A stretch of DNA of 64,000 bases from Rhodoferax saidenbachensis (lineage in GTDB: Bacteria; Pseudomonadota; Gammaproteobacteria; Burkholderiales; Burkholderiaceae_C), in assembly GCF_001955715.1 (NCBI RefSeq), contig NZ_CP019239.1, positions 248,001 to 312,000 on the forward strand, read 5' to 3'. This document shows, one piece after another, positions 1 through 7,695 of this stretch. Position numbers and translations under genes: made by a program. The notes beneath the pieces are model-generated. The model was not told the origin of the DNA, searched no databases, and worked only from the letters and a program-made list of their open reading frames with translations. Every line of letters begins with the position of its first letter. The stretch's first letter is position 1.

Positions 1-1
1 C

Positions 2-1147
2 GTGCGCCGGCTCCGCGTCTTCGCGCTGGTGGTCCTGGTGCTCAATGTGGTGTATGTGTGCCTCTTCTGGCTGGGGAGGGACGGATCGGGCGGTGACTTG
101 CAGGCCCGCTACCGCAACGCCATTGGTTGGGCCCATTTCTACATGGGGCTGGCGATGCTCTTGTTGGGCTTTCTGGCCTGGCGCCTGTTGCGCCAGAGTG
201 AACGCGGCAGTTACCGCGCCATCGTGTTGCAACTGCTGGCCTGTGCCAGCGGCATGTTGTTCGCGATTGCCGTGTCGGTGATCGATCAGATGGTGACCTC
301 CGGCATTACCCCGTTTGCGATTGTGTCGCTGCTGATCGCCGTGGTGTCGTTGATGCGCCCGGCCATGGCCATCCCGGTGTTCGGTGTGAACTACCTGGTT
401 TTTTACCAGGTGGCCGATCTGACCCAGAAAGATCCAGCGTTGCTGGCCCGCATACGCGGAGATGCGCTGGTGGTATCCATTCTGAGTCTCGTGGTCTCGA
501 CCCTGGTGCTGCGCCAGTACATGGGCTCTGTATTGTTGCGCCGCGAAATTGTGCGGGCGCACCAGGCGCTGGCCGAGAAACAGGCCGAGCTGGCCTTCAC
601 CGCCACCCACGACGAGTTGACGGGCCTGTACAACCGACGCGAATTCATGCGTCTGGCGGTGATCGAACTGTCGCGCGCCTCGCGCACGCCGGGCCCGACT
701 TGCCTGTTGATGCTGGACATCGACTTCTTCAAGAAAATCAATGACCAGCACGGCCACCCCGCGGGTGATGAAGTGCTGCAGCAGGTCGCCCAGCTTCTGA
801 CCAAGGGCGTGCGCGCGATGGATGTGGTGGCGCGGCTCGGTGGCGAAGAGTTCATTGTGTTGCTGCCCAATACCGGGCGCGCCGGCGCCAGTGCCGTGGC
901 GGAGAAGCTACGCATGACGCTGGCACAGGCGCCGCTGCAGTTGCAATCCCTGGCCTTGCCGGTGACGGCCAGTTTTGGCCTCAGCGAGTTGCCCGCAGGC
1001 ATGGCCGGTACCTTGGAAGATTTGTACAAGGCCGCTGACAAGGCCCTTTATGTGGCCAAGCGGCAAGGCCGCAACCGGGTGGAGTTTGATGTGGCGAAGT
1101 TCGATCCGCCGTCACCGAGTTTCCGCAGTCTCAGCGCTGGCGATTGA
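2..1147 (+). CDS. Membrane-anchored GGDEF diguanylate cyclase (5' end at window edge)
   Basis: Predicted diguanylate cyclase that makes cyclic di-GMP from two GTP at the inner membrane. The first ~180 of 381 residues hold about six hydrophobic segments and look like a membrane sensor region. A GGDEF domain follows from about residue 200 (start ATHDELTGLYNRREF). The active-site signature is GGEEF at residues 280-284, a functional variant. An RxxD product-inhibition site (RAMD, 271-274) sits five residues before it, so feedback inhibition is expected. The frame opens with GTG at base 2, so the true start may lie before the window and no ribosome binding site can be checked. The sensed signal is unknown. 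The domain call is firm. Confidence 0.9.
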   Translation: MRRLRVFALVVLVLNVVYVCLFWLGRDGSGGDLQARYRNAIGWAHFYMGLAMLLLGFLAWRLLRQSERGSYRAIVLQLLACASGMLFAIAVSVIDQMVTSGITPFAIVSLLIAVVSLMRPAMAIPVFGVNYLVFYQVADLTQKDPALLARIRGDALVVSILSLVVSTLVLRQYMGSVLLRREIVRAHQALAEKQAELAFTATHDELTGLYNRREFMRLAVIELSRASRTPGPTCLLMLDIDFFKKINDQHGHPAGDEVLQQVAQLLTKGVRAMDVVARLGGEEFIVLLPNTGRAGASAVAEKLRMTLAQAPLQLQSLALPVTASFGLSELPAGMAGTLEDLYKAADKALYVAKRQGRNRVEFDVAKFDPPSPSFRSLSAGD

Positions 1148-1381
1148 GGTGGTCCGAGGACGGAGGTAGGGGACAAATCCGCGCCAGGCTGCTATGCCCG
1201 CAGTGGTGAAACGTGGGGGCCAAATTTTCCGCAGGGCCGCCCCAAGGAAAATTAGCCCCCGAGGGGCTGAAGGCTGCGGCTCCAGAGCCACCTGCGTGGC
1301 TTCGGACAGCCTGAAGAGCCCTAGCCTCTGGCTGGGCCTGATCAGCGACCCGCGCAGCGGCGGAGCGTGGGGGCAATATTT
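1148..1381. repeat. Intergenic R2 repeat copy with an internal insert
   Basis: The convergent gap between the diguanylate cyclase and lplT has no credible gene. It holds an R2-type copy read on the minus strand. The GGGCCGCCCCAAGG and GCCCCCGAGGGGCT part at about 1234-1268 and the CAGCGACCCGCGCAGCGG part at about 1343-1360 are contiguous in other copies but here are separated by about 70 bp. A further partial end (CGTGGGGGCCAAATTTTCC) lies at 1212-1230, so the copy looks nested or rearranged. The dyad may act as a transcript end for the two converging genes; this is inference. Confidence 0.6.
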
Positions 1382-2665
1382 TTAGCCGTGCAGGTTGTCG
1401 CTGCGCGCGATATCCAGCAGGTGTTCCACCTCTTCGGCATGTTCACGGCAGTTGCGTGCATGCCAGCGTTTGATCAGCCACATGAAGCCTGCCACCACCA
1501 CACCAAACACGGTGATGGCGCCAAAGGCGGAAAGCCCCATGCCGGTGGACAGGCTGTAGAACGCGCCCAGTCCCAGAATGCAGGCCTGTTCGTTGAAGTT
1601 CTGCACCGCGATGGAACGCCCTGCGCCCATCAGGTTATGGCCGCGGTGCTGCAGCAGCGCATTCATGGGCACCACCAGAAACCCCCCCAGGCCACCCAGC
1701 AAGATCAGGAACGGCGCTGCCACCCAGACGTTGGTAATGAAATTGAGCAGGATCACCAGCAGGCCCATGGCGATACCCAGCGGCATCACATTGGTCGCCT
1801 GGTCCAACTTCATGCGCATGGAGGCTGCCACGGCACCGACGGCCGTACCGATGGCCACCACGCCCACCAGTGCCGAGGCCTGCGTCACGCTGTAACCCAG
1901 TGCCGCTGCGGCCCAAGCCAGCACGATGTAGCGCAGGTTGCCACTGACCCCCCAGAACAGGGTGGTGGTGGAGAGTGAAATCTGGCCCAGCCGGTCGCGC
2001 CACAGGCGCAGGTTGCAGTTCCAGAAGTCCGGCAACAGGGAGATCATGCGCTCGGGCAGCGGGCGCATGGGTACACCGGTCAGCGGGATGCGGGTATTGA
2101 ACCAGGCGGCGGCGATGTAGACAAAAATCAGCACGCAGATGGCGGCCTCGGGTGCCGTGTCTATGCTGGTGGTGATGAAGGGAAAGTCAAAAGACAACAG
2201 GGCCGAAGAGATGTTGTGGCCTACCAGTTGCCCACCCAGCAGCACGCCCAGGATGATGGAGGCAATCGTCAGGCCCTCAATCCAGCCGTTGGCCTTGACC
2301 AGTTGCGAGGACGGCAGCAGCTCGGTGAGGATGCCGTATTTCGCCGGTGAGTAGGCCGCCGCGCCCAAGCCAACGATGGCATAGGCCATCAGCGGATGGG
2401 TGCCAAACAGCATCATCAGGCAGCCCACAATCTTGATGCCATTGCTGATCAGCATGACCTTGCCCTTGGGCAAGGCGTCGGCAAAGGCGCCGACAAAAGG
2501 TGCCAGTACCACATAAAACAGCGCGAACATGGGCACCAGCGCGGCCTGCTGCCATTCAGGCGCGCCGCTGCTGCGTAACAGTTGTACCGCTCCCACGAAC
2601 AGCGCGTTGTCGGCCAGCGAGCTGAAAAACTGCGCTGACATGATGGTGTAAAAACCGCGTTTCAT
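1382..2665 (-). CDS. lplT: LplT-like lysophospholipid transporter (MFS)
   Basis: 427-residue major facilitator superfamily protein with about 12 membrane helices, closest in character to LplT. That family flips lysophospholipids across the inner membrane for re-acylation. The N-terminus (SLADNALFVGA, about residues 16-26) and the PKGKVMLISNGIKIVG stretch after helix 2 are family-like. In enterobacteria lplT is joined to aas (acyltransferase/acyl-ACP synthetase); no aas is present here, so the acylation partner must be elsewhere. It is divergent from alr across about 125 bp. The family assignment is good; the exact lipid substrate is inferred. Confidence 0.82.
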   Translation of the reverse strand: MKRGFYTIMSAQFFSSLADNALFVGAVQLLRSSGAPEWQQAALVPMFALFYVVLAPFVGAFADALPKGKVMLISNGIKIVGCLMMLFGTHPLMAYAIVGLGAAAYSPAKYGILTELLPSSQLVKANGWIEGLTIASIILGVLLGGQLVGHNISSALLSFDFPFITTSIDTAPEAAICVLIFVYIAAAWFNTRIPLTGVPMRPLPERMISLLPDFWNCNLRLWRDRLGQISLSTTTLFWGVSGNLRYIVLAWAAAALGYSVTQASALVGVVAIGTAVGAVAASMRMKLDQATNVMPLGIAMGLLVILLNFITNVWVAAPFLILLGGLGGFLVVPMNALLQHRGHNLMGAGRSIAVQNFNEQACILGLGAFYSLSTGMGLSAFGAITVFGVVVAGFMWLIKRWHARNCREHAEEVEHLLDIARSDNLHG

Positions 2666-2791
2666 CGATAGGGTGGGCGCGCATCAGTGTTTCTAATGCG
2701 GTGGGTATTGTTGTGAGACTCCAAACGTGCTGCGGTTATAGCATGCCGGGCAATGTCAAAATCCCTACATTCCGCGCCTCAATTCCTTGCC

Positions 2792-3883
2792 ATGCCCCGT
2801 CCCATCCAAGCCACTATCCATATCCAGTCCTTGCGCCACAACCTCGCGCAGGCGCGTTTGCGGGCACCGGATGCCAAGGTGTGGGCCGTAGTCAAGGCCA
2901 ACGCCTATGGCCACGGCATCGAACATGTGTTTGACGGCCTGCGCGGTGCCGACGGTTTTGCGCTGCTGGACTTTGCCGAGGCCAAGCGTGTGCGTGACCT
3001 GGGCTGGCGCGGCCCCATCCTGATGTTAGAGGGCGCGTTTGAATTGCGCGACCTGGAGCTGTGCTCGCGTCTGGACCTGTGGCACACGGTGCACTCTGAG
3101 GCGCAGATCGACATGCTGGCGGCCCACAAGACCAATGTGCCGCAGCGTGTGTTCCTCAAGATGAACTCCGGCATGAACCGCCTGGGTTTTGCACCGTCCC
3201 AGATGCGCGCCGCCTGGACACGCCTGAACGCGCTGCCCCAGGTAGACGAAATTTCCCTGATGACCCACTTCAGCGACGCGGATGGTCCGCGGGGCGTGGC
3301 CACCCAAATGGCACTGTTTGCGCAGGCCACCGACGACCTGCCCGGTGAGCGCTCGCTGGCCAACAGCGCGGCCACCCTGCGCCACCCGGACAGCGTAGCC
3401 GCCTCGGACTGGGTGCGCCCCGGCATTGCGATCTACGGCAGCGCGCCCGACTACCCGGAGCATGACGCTGCGCACTGGGGTTTGCAGCCGACCATGACGC
3501 TTGCTGCAAAAATCATAGCTGTTCAGGCACTGTCCACCGGGGCTACGGTCGGATATGGCTCCAATTTCGTGGCCGATGCGCCGATGCGCATTGGGGTGGT
3601 GGCCTGCGGTTATGCCGACGGTTACCCGCGCATCTGCCCCAGCGGCACACCGGTTCTGGTGAACGGGGTGCGAACCCGTACCGTGGGCCGCGTCAGCATG
3701 GACATGCTCACTGTGGACCTGGGGCCGGTACCCGATGCCGACGTGGGCAGCGAGGTCACCTTGTGGGGGCGCGCAACCAATGGCGCGTGGCTGACGATTG
3801 ATGAAGTGGCGGCCCTGGCCGGTACAGTGGGTTATGAATTGATGTGTGCCCTGGCGGCACGTGTACCTGTGGTGGTGGCCTAG
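2792..3883 (+). CDS. alr: Alanine racemase
   Basis: PLP-dependent alanine racemase that makes D-alanine for peptidoglycan; 363 residues from the chosen start. The PLP-binding lysine is in [13 protein letters not shown] (K35) and the catalytic tyrosine in VGYGSNF (Y255). The C-terminal barrel motifs GYADGYPR and RVSMDM are present. The frame extends upstream to 2753, but the ATG at 2792 (MPRPIQATI) matches the family N-terminus. The stop is 6 bp before the next gene, so the two are probably co-transcribed. Whether it serves as the biosynthetic Alr or a catabolic DadX cannot be told from sequence. Confidence 0.93.
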   Translation: MPRPIQATIHIQSLRHNLAQARLRAPDAKVWAVVKANAYGHGIEHVFDGLRGADGFALLDFAEAKRVRDLGWRGPILMLEGAFELRDLELCSRLDLWHTVHSEAQIDMLAAHKTNVPQRVFLKMNSGMNRLGFAPSQMRAAWTRLNALPQVDEISLMTHFSDADGPRGVATQMALFAQATDDLPGERSLANSAATLRHPDSVAASDWVRPGIAIYGSAPDYPEHDAAHWGLQPTMTLAAKIIAVQALSTGATVGYGSNFVADAPMRIGVVACGYADGYPRICPSGTPVLVNGVRTRTVGRVSMDMLTVDLGPVPDADVGSEVTLWGRATNGAWLTIDEVAALAGTVGYELMCALAARVPVVVA

Positions 3884-3889
3884 GCCCTT

Positions 3890-5104
3890 ATGAACTACAT
3901 CCCTATTCCCATCTCCATGCTGGAAGTCGGCAAACCCTTGCCCGTAGACGTCTGGAGCGGTAACGGCCAGCAATTGTTGTTGCGCAAGGGCCAGCCCATC
4001 GTGTCGGAGCAGCACCGCGACAAGTTGCATGCCCACCAGGCCTGCTCTACTGCCACCGAAGGCCTGGCCTGGCAACAGGCGTATGAGCGCATGGTGCACC
4101 AGATGCTGCGCGACGGCGTGGACGTGCTCACCATTGCCACGGCACCCATGCCCAGCGTCATCCTGGAGCGCGACTATGTGGTCGGGCAGCAGTTCAGCGG
4201 CGGCTGGCTGGACATTCAGGAGGTGCTGCGCGGTGTGTTGTACCAGGGCGGCCTGGCGATCAACCCGCTGCCGCGGCTGGCCGGGCTGGAGCGCAAATGC
4301 GCGGCGCTGTTGAAGTCCGACACCGACGACAGCCTGTTCTGCCTGTTCCAGGCACTGGCCGACGGCACGCTGGGCTACTGCGCTACCAATGCACTGCTGT
4401 GCGCCGTGGTGTGTGACCTGGCCGGACAAAAACTGGGCCTGGACCCGATGCAGCGCCAGACTTTGCGGCGCGCTGCGCTGACCATGAACATCGGCATGGC
4501 GCGCGAGCAGGACTCGTTGGCGCGCCAAAGTGAACCCCTCACGCCCGAGCAACGCACCTTGATCGCCGACCATCCGTGGCGCAGTGTGGACATTCTGGTG
4601 ACGCTGGGGATCGATGACGAAGACGTGCTGGACATCGTGCGCTGGCACCATGCACCGCAGTCGCCCAAGGCCATGTCACGCAACCTGGCCAGCCGCCGAT
4701 TGCTGCACTTGGCCGATGGGTTTGTCGCGCGTATGGCCGGGCGCAAGACACGCATGTCGTTTGCCCCGGTCAAGGCCGTCAAGTCCATGGTCATGGGGGC
4801 TGAGGGCGAAGTGGTGGGCGTGGGCTCGGCCATGGCGCAGGCCGTAGGGTTTTACCCGCCGGGCAGCTACGTGCAACTGACCAATGGCGAGACCGCCGTG
4901 TCGGTGCAGCGCGGCGAACGCGCCAACACGCCCTGGGTGGTCCCCATTGTGGACAAGGACGGCATGCCCATCAGCAAATACGTGGGCCGCAACACCGCGA
5001 CCGAGACCGCCTACGCCATTGCCGGCGCAGTGAACTTCGAGAAGGTGCGCGTCACCATCAACCCCGAGAAGGTGCGCCAGGCGCGGGAGCGTATTCCGCG
5101 TTAG
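3890..5104 (+). CDS. Degenerate HD-GYP-family protein
   Basis: 404-residue protein laid out like an HD-GYP cyclic-di-GMP phosphodiesterase: an N-terminal region of about 150 residues (with LLLRKGQPI resembling the N-domain often found in this family), then an HD-like helical domain. The metal-binding signature is eroded. Where HDIGK is expected there is MNIGM (199-203), and where HHExxDGxGYP is expected there is WHHAPQSPKAM (252 onward). The downstream HP (228-229) and one histidine pair remain. It is therefore probably not a phosphodiesterase and may be a regulatory or binding relic. It follows alr by 6 bp and its 3' end overlaps the converging ATPase gene by 4 bp. Confidence 0.7.
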   Translation: MNYIPIPISMLEVGKPLPVDVWSGNGQQLLLRKGQPIVSEQHRDKLHAHQACSTATEGLAWQQAYERMVHQMLRDGVDVLTIATAPMPSVILERDYVVGQQFSGGWLDIQEVLRGVLYQGGLAINPLPRLAGLERKCAALLKSDTDDSLFCLFQALADGTLGYCATNALLCAVVCDLAGQKLGLDPMQRQTLRRAALTMNIGMAREQDSLARQSEPLTPEQRTLIADHPWRSVDILVTLGIDDEDVLDIVRWHHAPQSPKAMSRNLASRRLLHLADGFVARMAGRKTRMSFAPVKAVKSMVMGAEGEVVGVGSAMAQAVGFYPPGSYVQLTNGETAVSVQRGERANTPWVVPIVDKDGMPISKYVGRNTATETAYAIAGAVNFEKVRVTINPEKVRQARERIPR

Positions 5105-7695
5105 TGGGGGGCGGTCGCGGTGCTGCGCCAGCGTTTCATCGCCTCAAACCACAGCACACTCGCACCGCCCAGTCCCAGCGCGGCCATCAGATCAAGTGCG
5201 GTCAGCGGTGCAAAGAAAAACAAGTTGGCCAGCCACGGCACATACACCGTCAGCGCCATCAGGGCCAGCGCCAGGGCGCTCACGATCCACAAGGTGCGAT
5301 TGGGTACCTGCAGTGAGGCCCACAGCCCGCCCGAGCGCGAACGGTTGGAGAAAATCAGTGCCAGATTGCCCGCGACCAGAGTCACAAAAACAAAGGCACG
5401 GCTGGCATTTGCATCCAGCCAACTGGTGCTCCACAGATAGGCCCCTACGGTCACCAGCAATACGCCCAGGCCTTGCAACAAGGCCAGCAACAACGTCATG
5501 CCACCAAAGAGTTGTGCGCTGGCATCGCGCGGCGGACGCTGCATCACATCGGCTTCTTCGGGTTCGTTTTCAAACACCATGGAGCAGGCCGGGTCCACCA
5601 CCAGCTCCAGAAACGCAATGTGCAGCGGGTACAACAATACCGGCCAACCCATCAGCACGGGCAGCAAGGCCATGCCGGCCACGGGCACATGCACGGCCAG
5701 GATGTAGGACATGGATTTGCGCAGGTTGTCAAAAATGCGCCGCCCGAGCTGCACCGCGCCGACGATGGACGCGAAGTTGTCGTCCAGCAGCACCAGGGAC
5801 GCGGCTTCACGCGCCACGTCGGTGCCGCGTCCGCCCATGGCCACACCCACATGCGCAGCCTTCAGTGCCGGGGCGTCATTCACGCCGTCACCGGTCATGG
5901 CTACCACCTCGCCGTTGGCTTTGAGGGCTTGCACGATGCGCAGTTTTTGCTGTGGCGCCACACGCGCGCACACCGACACAGTTTGCATGTGGGTCTGCAG
6001 TTCGGCATCGCTCAGAGTGTCTATCGTGTCGCCGGTCAGTACGTTCGCAGCCTCTTTCACAGGTATCCGCGCGGCCCGTGCAATGGCCAGGGCGGTTGTG
6101 GGGTAGTCGCCGGTGATCATCACCACACGAATGCCAGCGCTGTGGCACTGCGCCATGGCCAGCGGGATCTCGGCGCGCAGCGGATCTGCCAACCCCAGCA
6201 GGCCGACAAATGCAAATTCGAAATCATGCTCAACGGCCGGCCAGTCCGTGCCCGCAAAACGCGCTTCGGCGACGCCCAGCACGCGCAGGCCCTTTGCCGC
6301 CATGGCGTCCACCGCCTGCGCGATGCGCTGCTGGGCCGCCGTGTCCAGATGGCACAGGTCGGCAATCGCTTCGGGCGAGCCCTTGGCGGCCACCACATGC
6401 GCCTCGCCTTTGACGGCACGCCACACGTGGGACATGGCGCGCAGCTGCGGCGTCAGGCCGTATTCACGCTCCAGCGTCCAATCGCGGTGCAGGTGCTCCG
6501 TGCCCGCCAGGAAATGCTGGCCCAGGCGGTGGAAGGCCTTTTCCATCGGGTCAAAGGGCTCCTCCACACTGGCCAGAATGGAGTACTCCACCAGGGTGTG
6601 AAAGGTTTCGGGCAGCTCGGCGCTGGCGGCGTAGTCAATGTCCAGTGTGTGGGCGTTGCTTCCATCGGCCTCCTGCACATGCAACTGCGCCACCGTCATG
6701 CGGTTTTCGGTTAGCGTGCCGGTTTTGTCCACGCACAACACCGATGTGGCGCCCAGCGTTTCTATCGCGGCAATACGCCGCGTCAGCACCTGCTTCTTGG
6801 ACAGGCGCCACGCGCCCAGCGCGGGCAAGACGGTGAGCACCACGGTGAATTCTTGTGGCAGCAGCGCCATCGCCAAGGCGATGGCCGCCAGCAGCGCAGC
6901 CAGCCAGTCGCCCCGCAACAGGCCAAACGCCAGAAACAAGGCCAGGCTGGCTCCCAGGGCGACGAGCGCCAGCACTTTCACCAGCCGTGCGGTCTGTTTC
7001 TTGAGCGGCGAGACCTCGGTGTTCAGGGCGCCCAGCGCAGCACCGATGCGGCCGATCTCGCTACGTGCGCCCGTTGCCGTCACCAGCGCACTGCCGTGGC
7101 CCCGTACCAGCAAGGTCCCGGAGTACAGGGTGGATGGGCCGCCCCTAGGCGAGTTGGCCCCCTCGGGGGGCAGCGACCCGCGCAGCGGTGGAGCGTGCGG
7201 GTTTTTTTCCACAGGAACTGCTTCACCTGTCAGTAGCGATTCATCGACCTGCATATCTCTGCCCGACAGCAAGGTCGCGTCCGCAGCAATGCGGTCGCCC
7301 TCTGCCAGTACCAGTACATCACCGCACACCACGTCACTGCCCGCGATACGGGTGGGAACGCCGTTGCGCAGCACCAGTGCACGCGGGCTGGTGAGATCAC
7401 GCAGGGCGGCTATGGCCTGTTCGGTTTTTCCTTCTTGGTACAGTGTCAGGGCCAGTACGACCAACACCAGCGCCAGCAGAATCAGGCCCTCCTGCATATC
7501 ACCCAGCAGGAGATACAACAAGGCCGCCGCCAAGAGCAACGCGAACATGGGCTCGCGCAGGGTTTCCATGGCAATGGCCAGCCAGGTGCGACGGCGGTCC
7601 GTGGGCAGCGTGTTGGGCCCGTCTTCGTGCAGACGGGCAGCCGCATCGGCCGCACTCAAGCCCTTGGAGTCTGGATGTGTCGCCGGTAGAACCAT
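5101..7695 (-). CDS. Cation-translocating P-type ATPase (Ca2+/P2-like) carrying an R2-derived insertion
   Basis: 864-residue P-type ATPase with the usual order: N-terminal cation ATPase domain, two helices, actuator domain (LLTGEAVPVEK, about 154-164), helices with ALLPQEF in place of the common PEG(L) motif, phosphorylation site DKTGTLT (323-329), nucleotide domain, TGDGVNDAPALK hinge, and a C-terminal helix bundle. It resembles calcium- or unspecified-cation pumps; the ion is not determinable. Residues about 166-187 (PHAPPLRGSLPPEGANSPRG) are extra relative to the family and are encoded by an R2 repeat at about 7135-7203. The start at 7695 has a good GGAGG site and overlaps the 3' end of mgtA by 40 bp, implying co-translation. 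Confidence 0.85.
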   Translation of the reverse strand: MVLPATHPDSKGLSAADAAARLHEDGPNTLPTDRRRTWLAIAMETLREPMFALLLAAALLYLLLGDMQEGLILLALVLVVLALTLYQEGKTEQAIAALRDLTSPRALVLRNGVPTRIAGSDVVCGDVLVLAEGDRIAADATLLSGRDMQVDESLLTGEAVPVEKNPHAPPLRGSLPPEGANSPRGGPSTLYSGTLLVRGHGSALVTATGARSEIGRIGAALGALNTEVSPLKKQTARLVKVLALVALGASLALFLAFGLLRGDWLAALLAAIALAMALLPQEFTVVLTVLPALGAWRLSKKQVLTRRIAAIETLGATSVLCVDKTGTLTENRMTVAQLHVQEADGSNAHTLDIDYAASAELPETFHTLVEYSILASVEEPFDPMEKAFHRLGQHFLAGTEHLHRDWTLEREYGLTPQLRAMSHVWRAVKGEAHVVAAKGSPEAIADLCHLDTAAQQRIAQAVDAMAAKGLRVLGVAEARFAGTDWPAVEHDFEFAFVGLLGLADPLRAEIPLAMAQCHSAGIRVVMITGDYPTTALAIARAARIPVKEAANVLTGDTIDTLSDAELQTHMQTVSVCARVAPQQKLRIVQALKANGEVVAMTGDGVNDAPALKAAHVGVAMGGRGTDVAREAASLVLLDDNFASIVGAVQLGRRIFDNLRKSMSYILAVHVPVAGMALLPVLMGWPVLLYPLHIAFLELVVDPACSMVFENEPEEADVMQRPPRDASAQLFGGMTLLLALLQGLGVLLVTVGAYLWSTSWLDANASRAFVFVTLVAGNLALIFSNRSRSGGLWASLQVPNRTLWIVSALALALMALTVYVPWLANLFFFAPLTALDLMAALGLGGASVLWFEAMKRWRSTATAPH
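7135..7203. repeat. R2 repeat inside a P-type ATPase gene
   Basis: The stretch GGGCCGCCCCTAGG ... GGCCCCCTCGGGGGG then CAGCGACCCGCGCAGCGG matches the intergenic R2 copies near 1.2, 26.9 and 37.0 kb, read in the minus orientation. It lies in frame in the actuator domain, just after the conserved TGE loop, and adds about 22 proline/glycine-rich residues without breaking the frame. Confidence 0.8.

Noticed and set aside
3505..3565. R1-like fragment (AAAAATCATAGCTG ... GGGGCTA ... CCAATTT) inside alr
   Set aside because: The encoded residues ([22 protein letters not shown] region) fit normal alanine racemase sequence around the catalytic tyrosine, so the likeness may be chance. Not called as a repeat.
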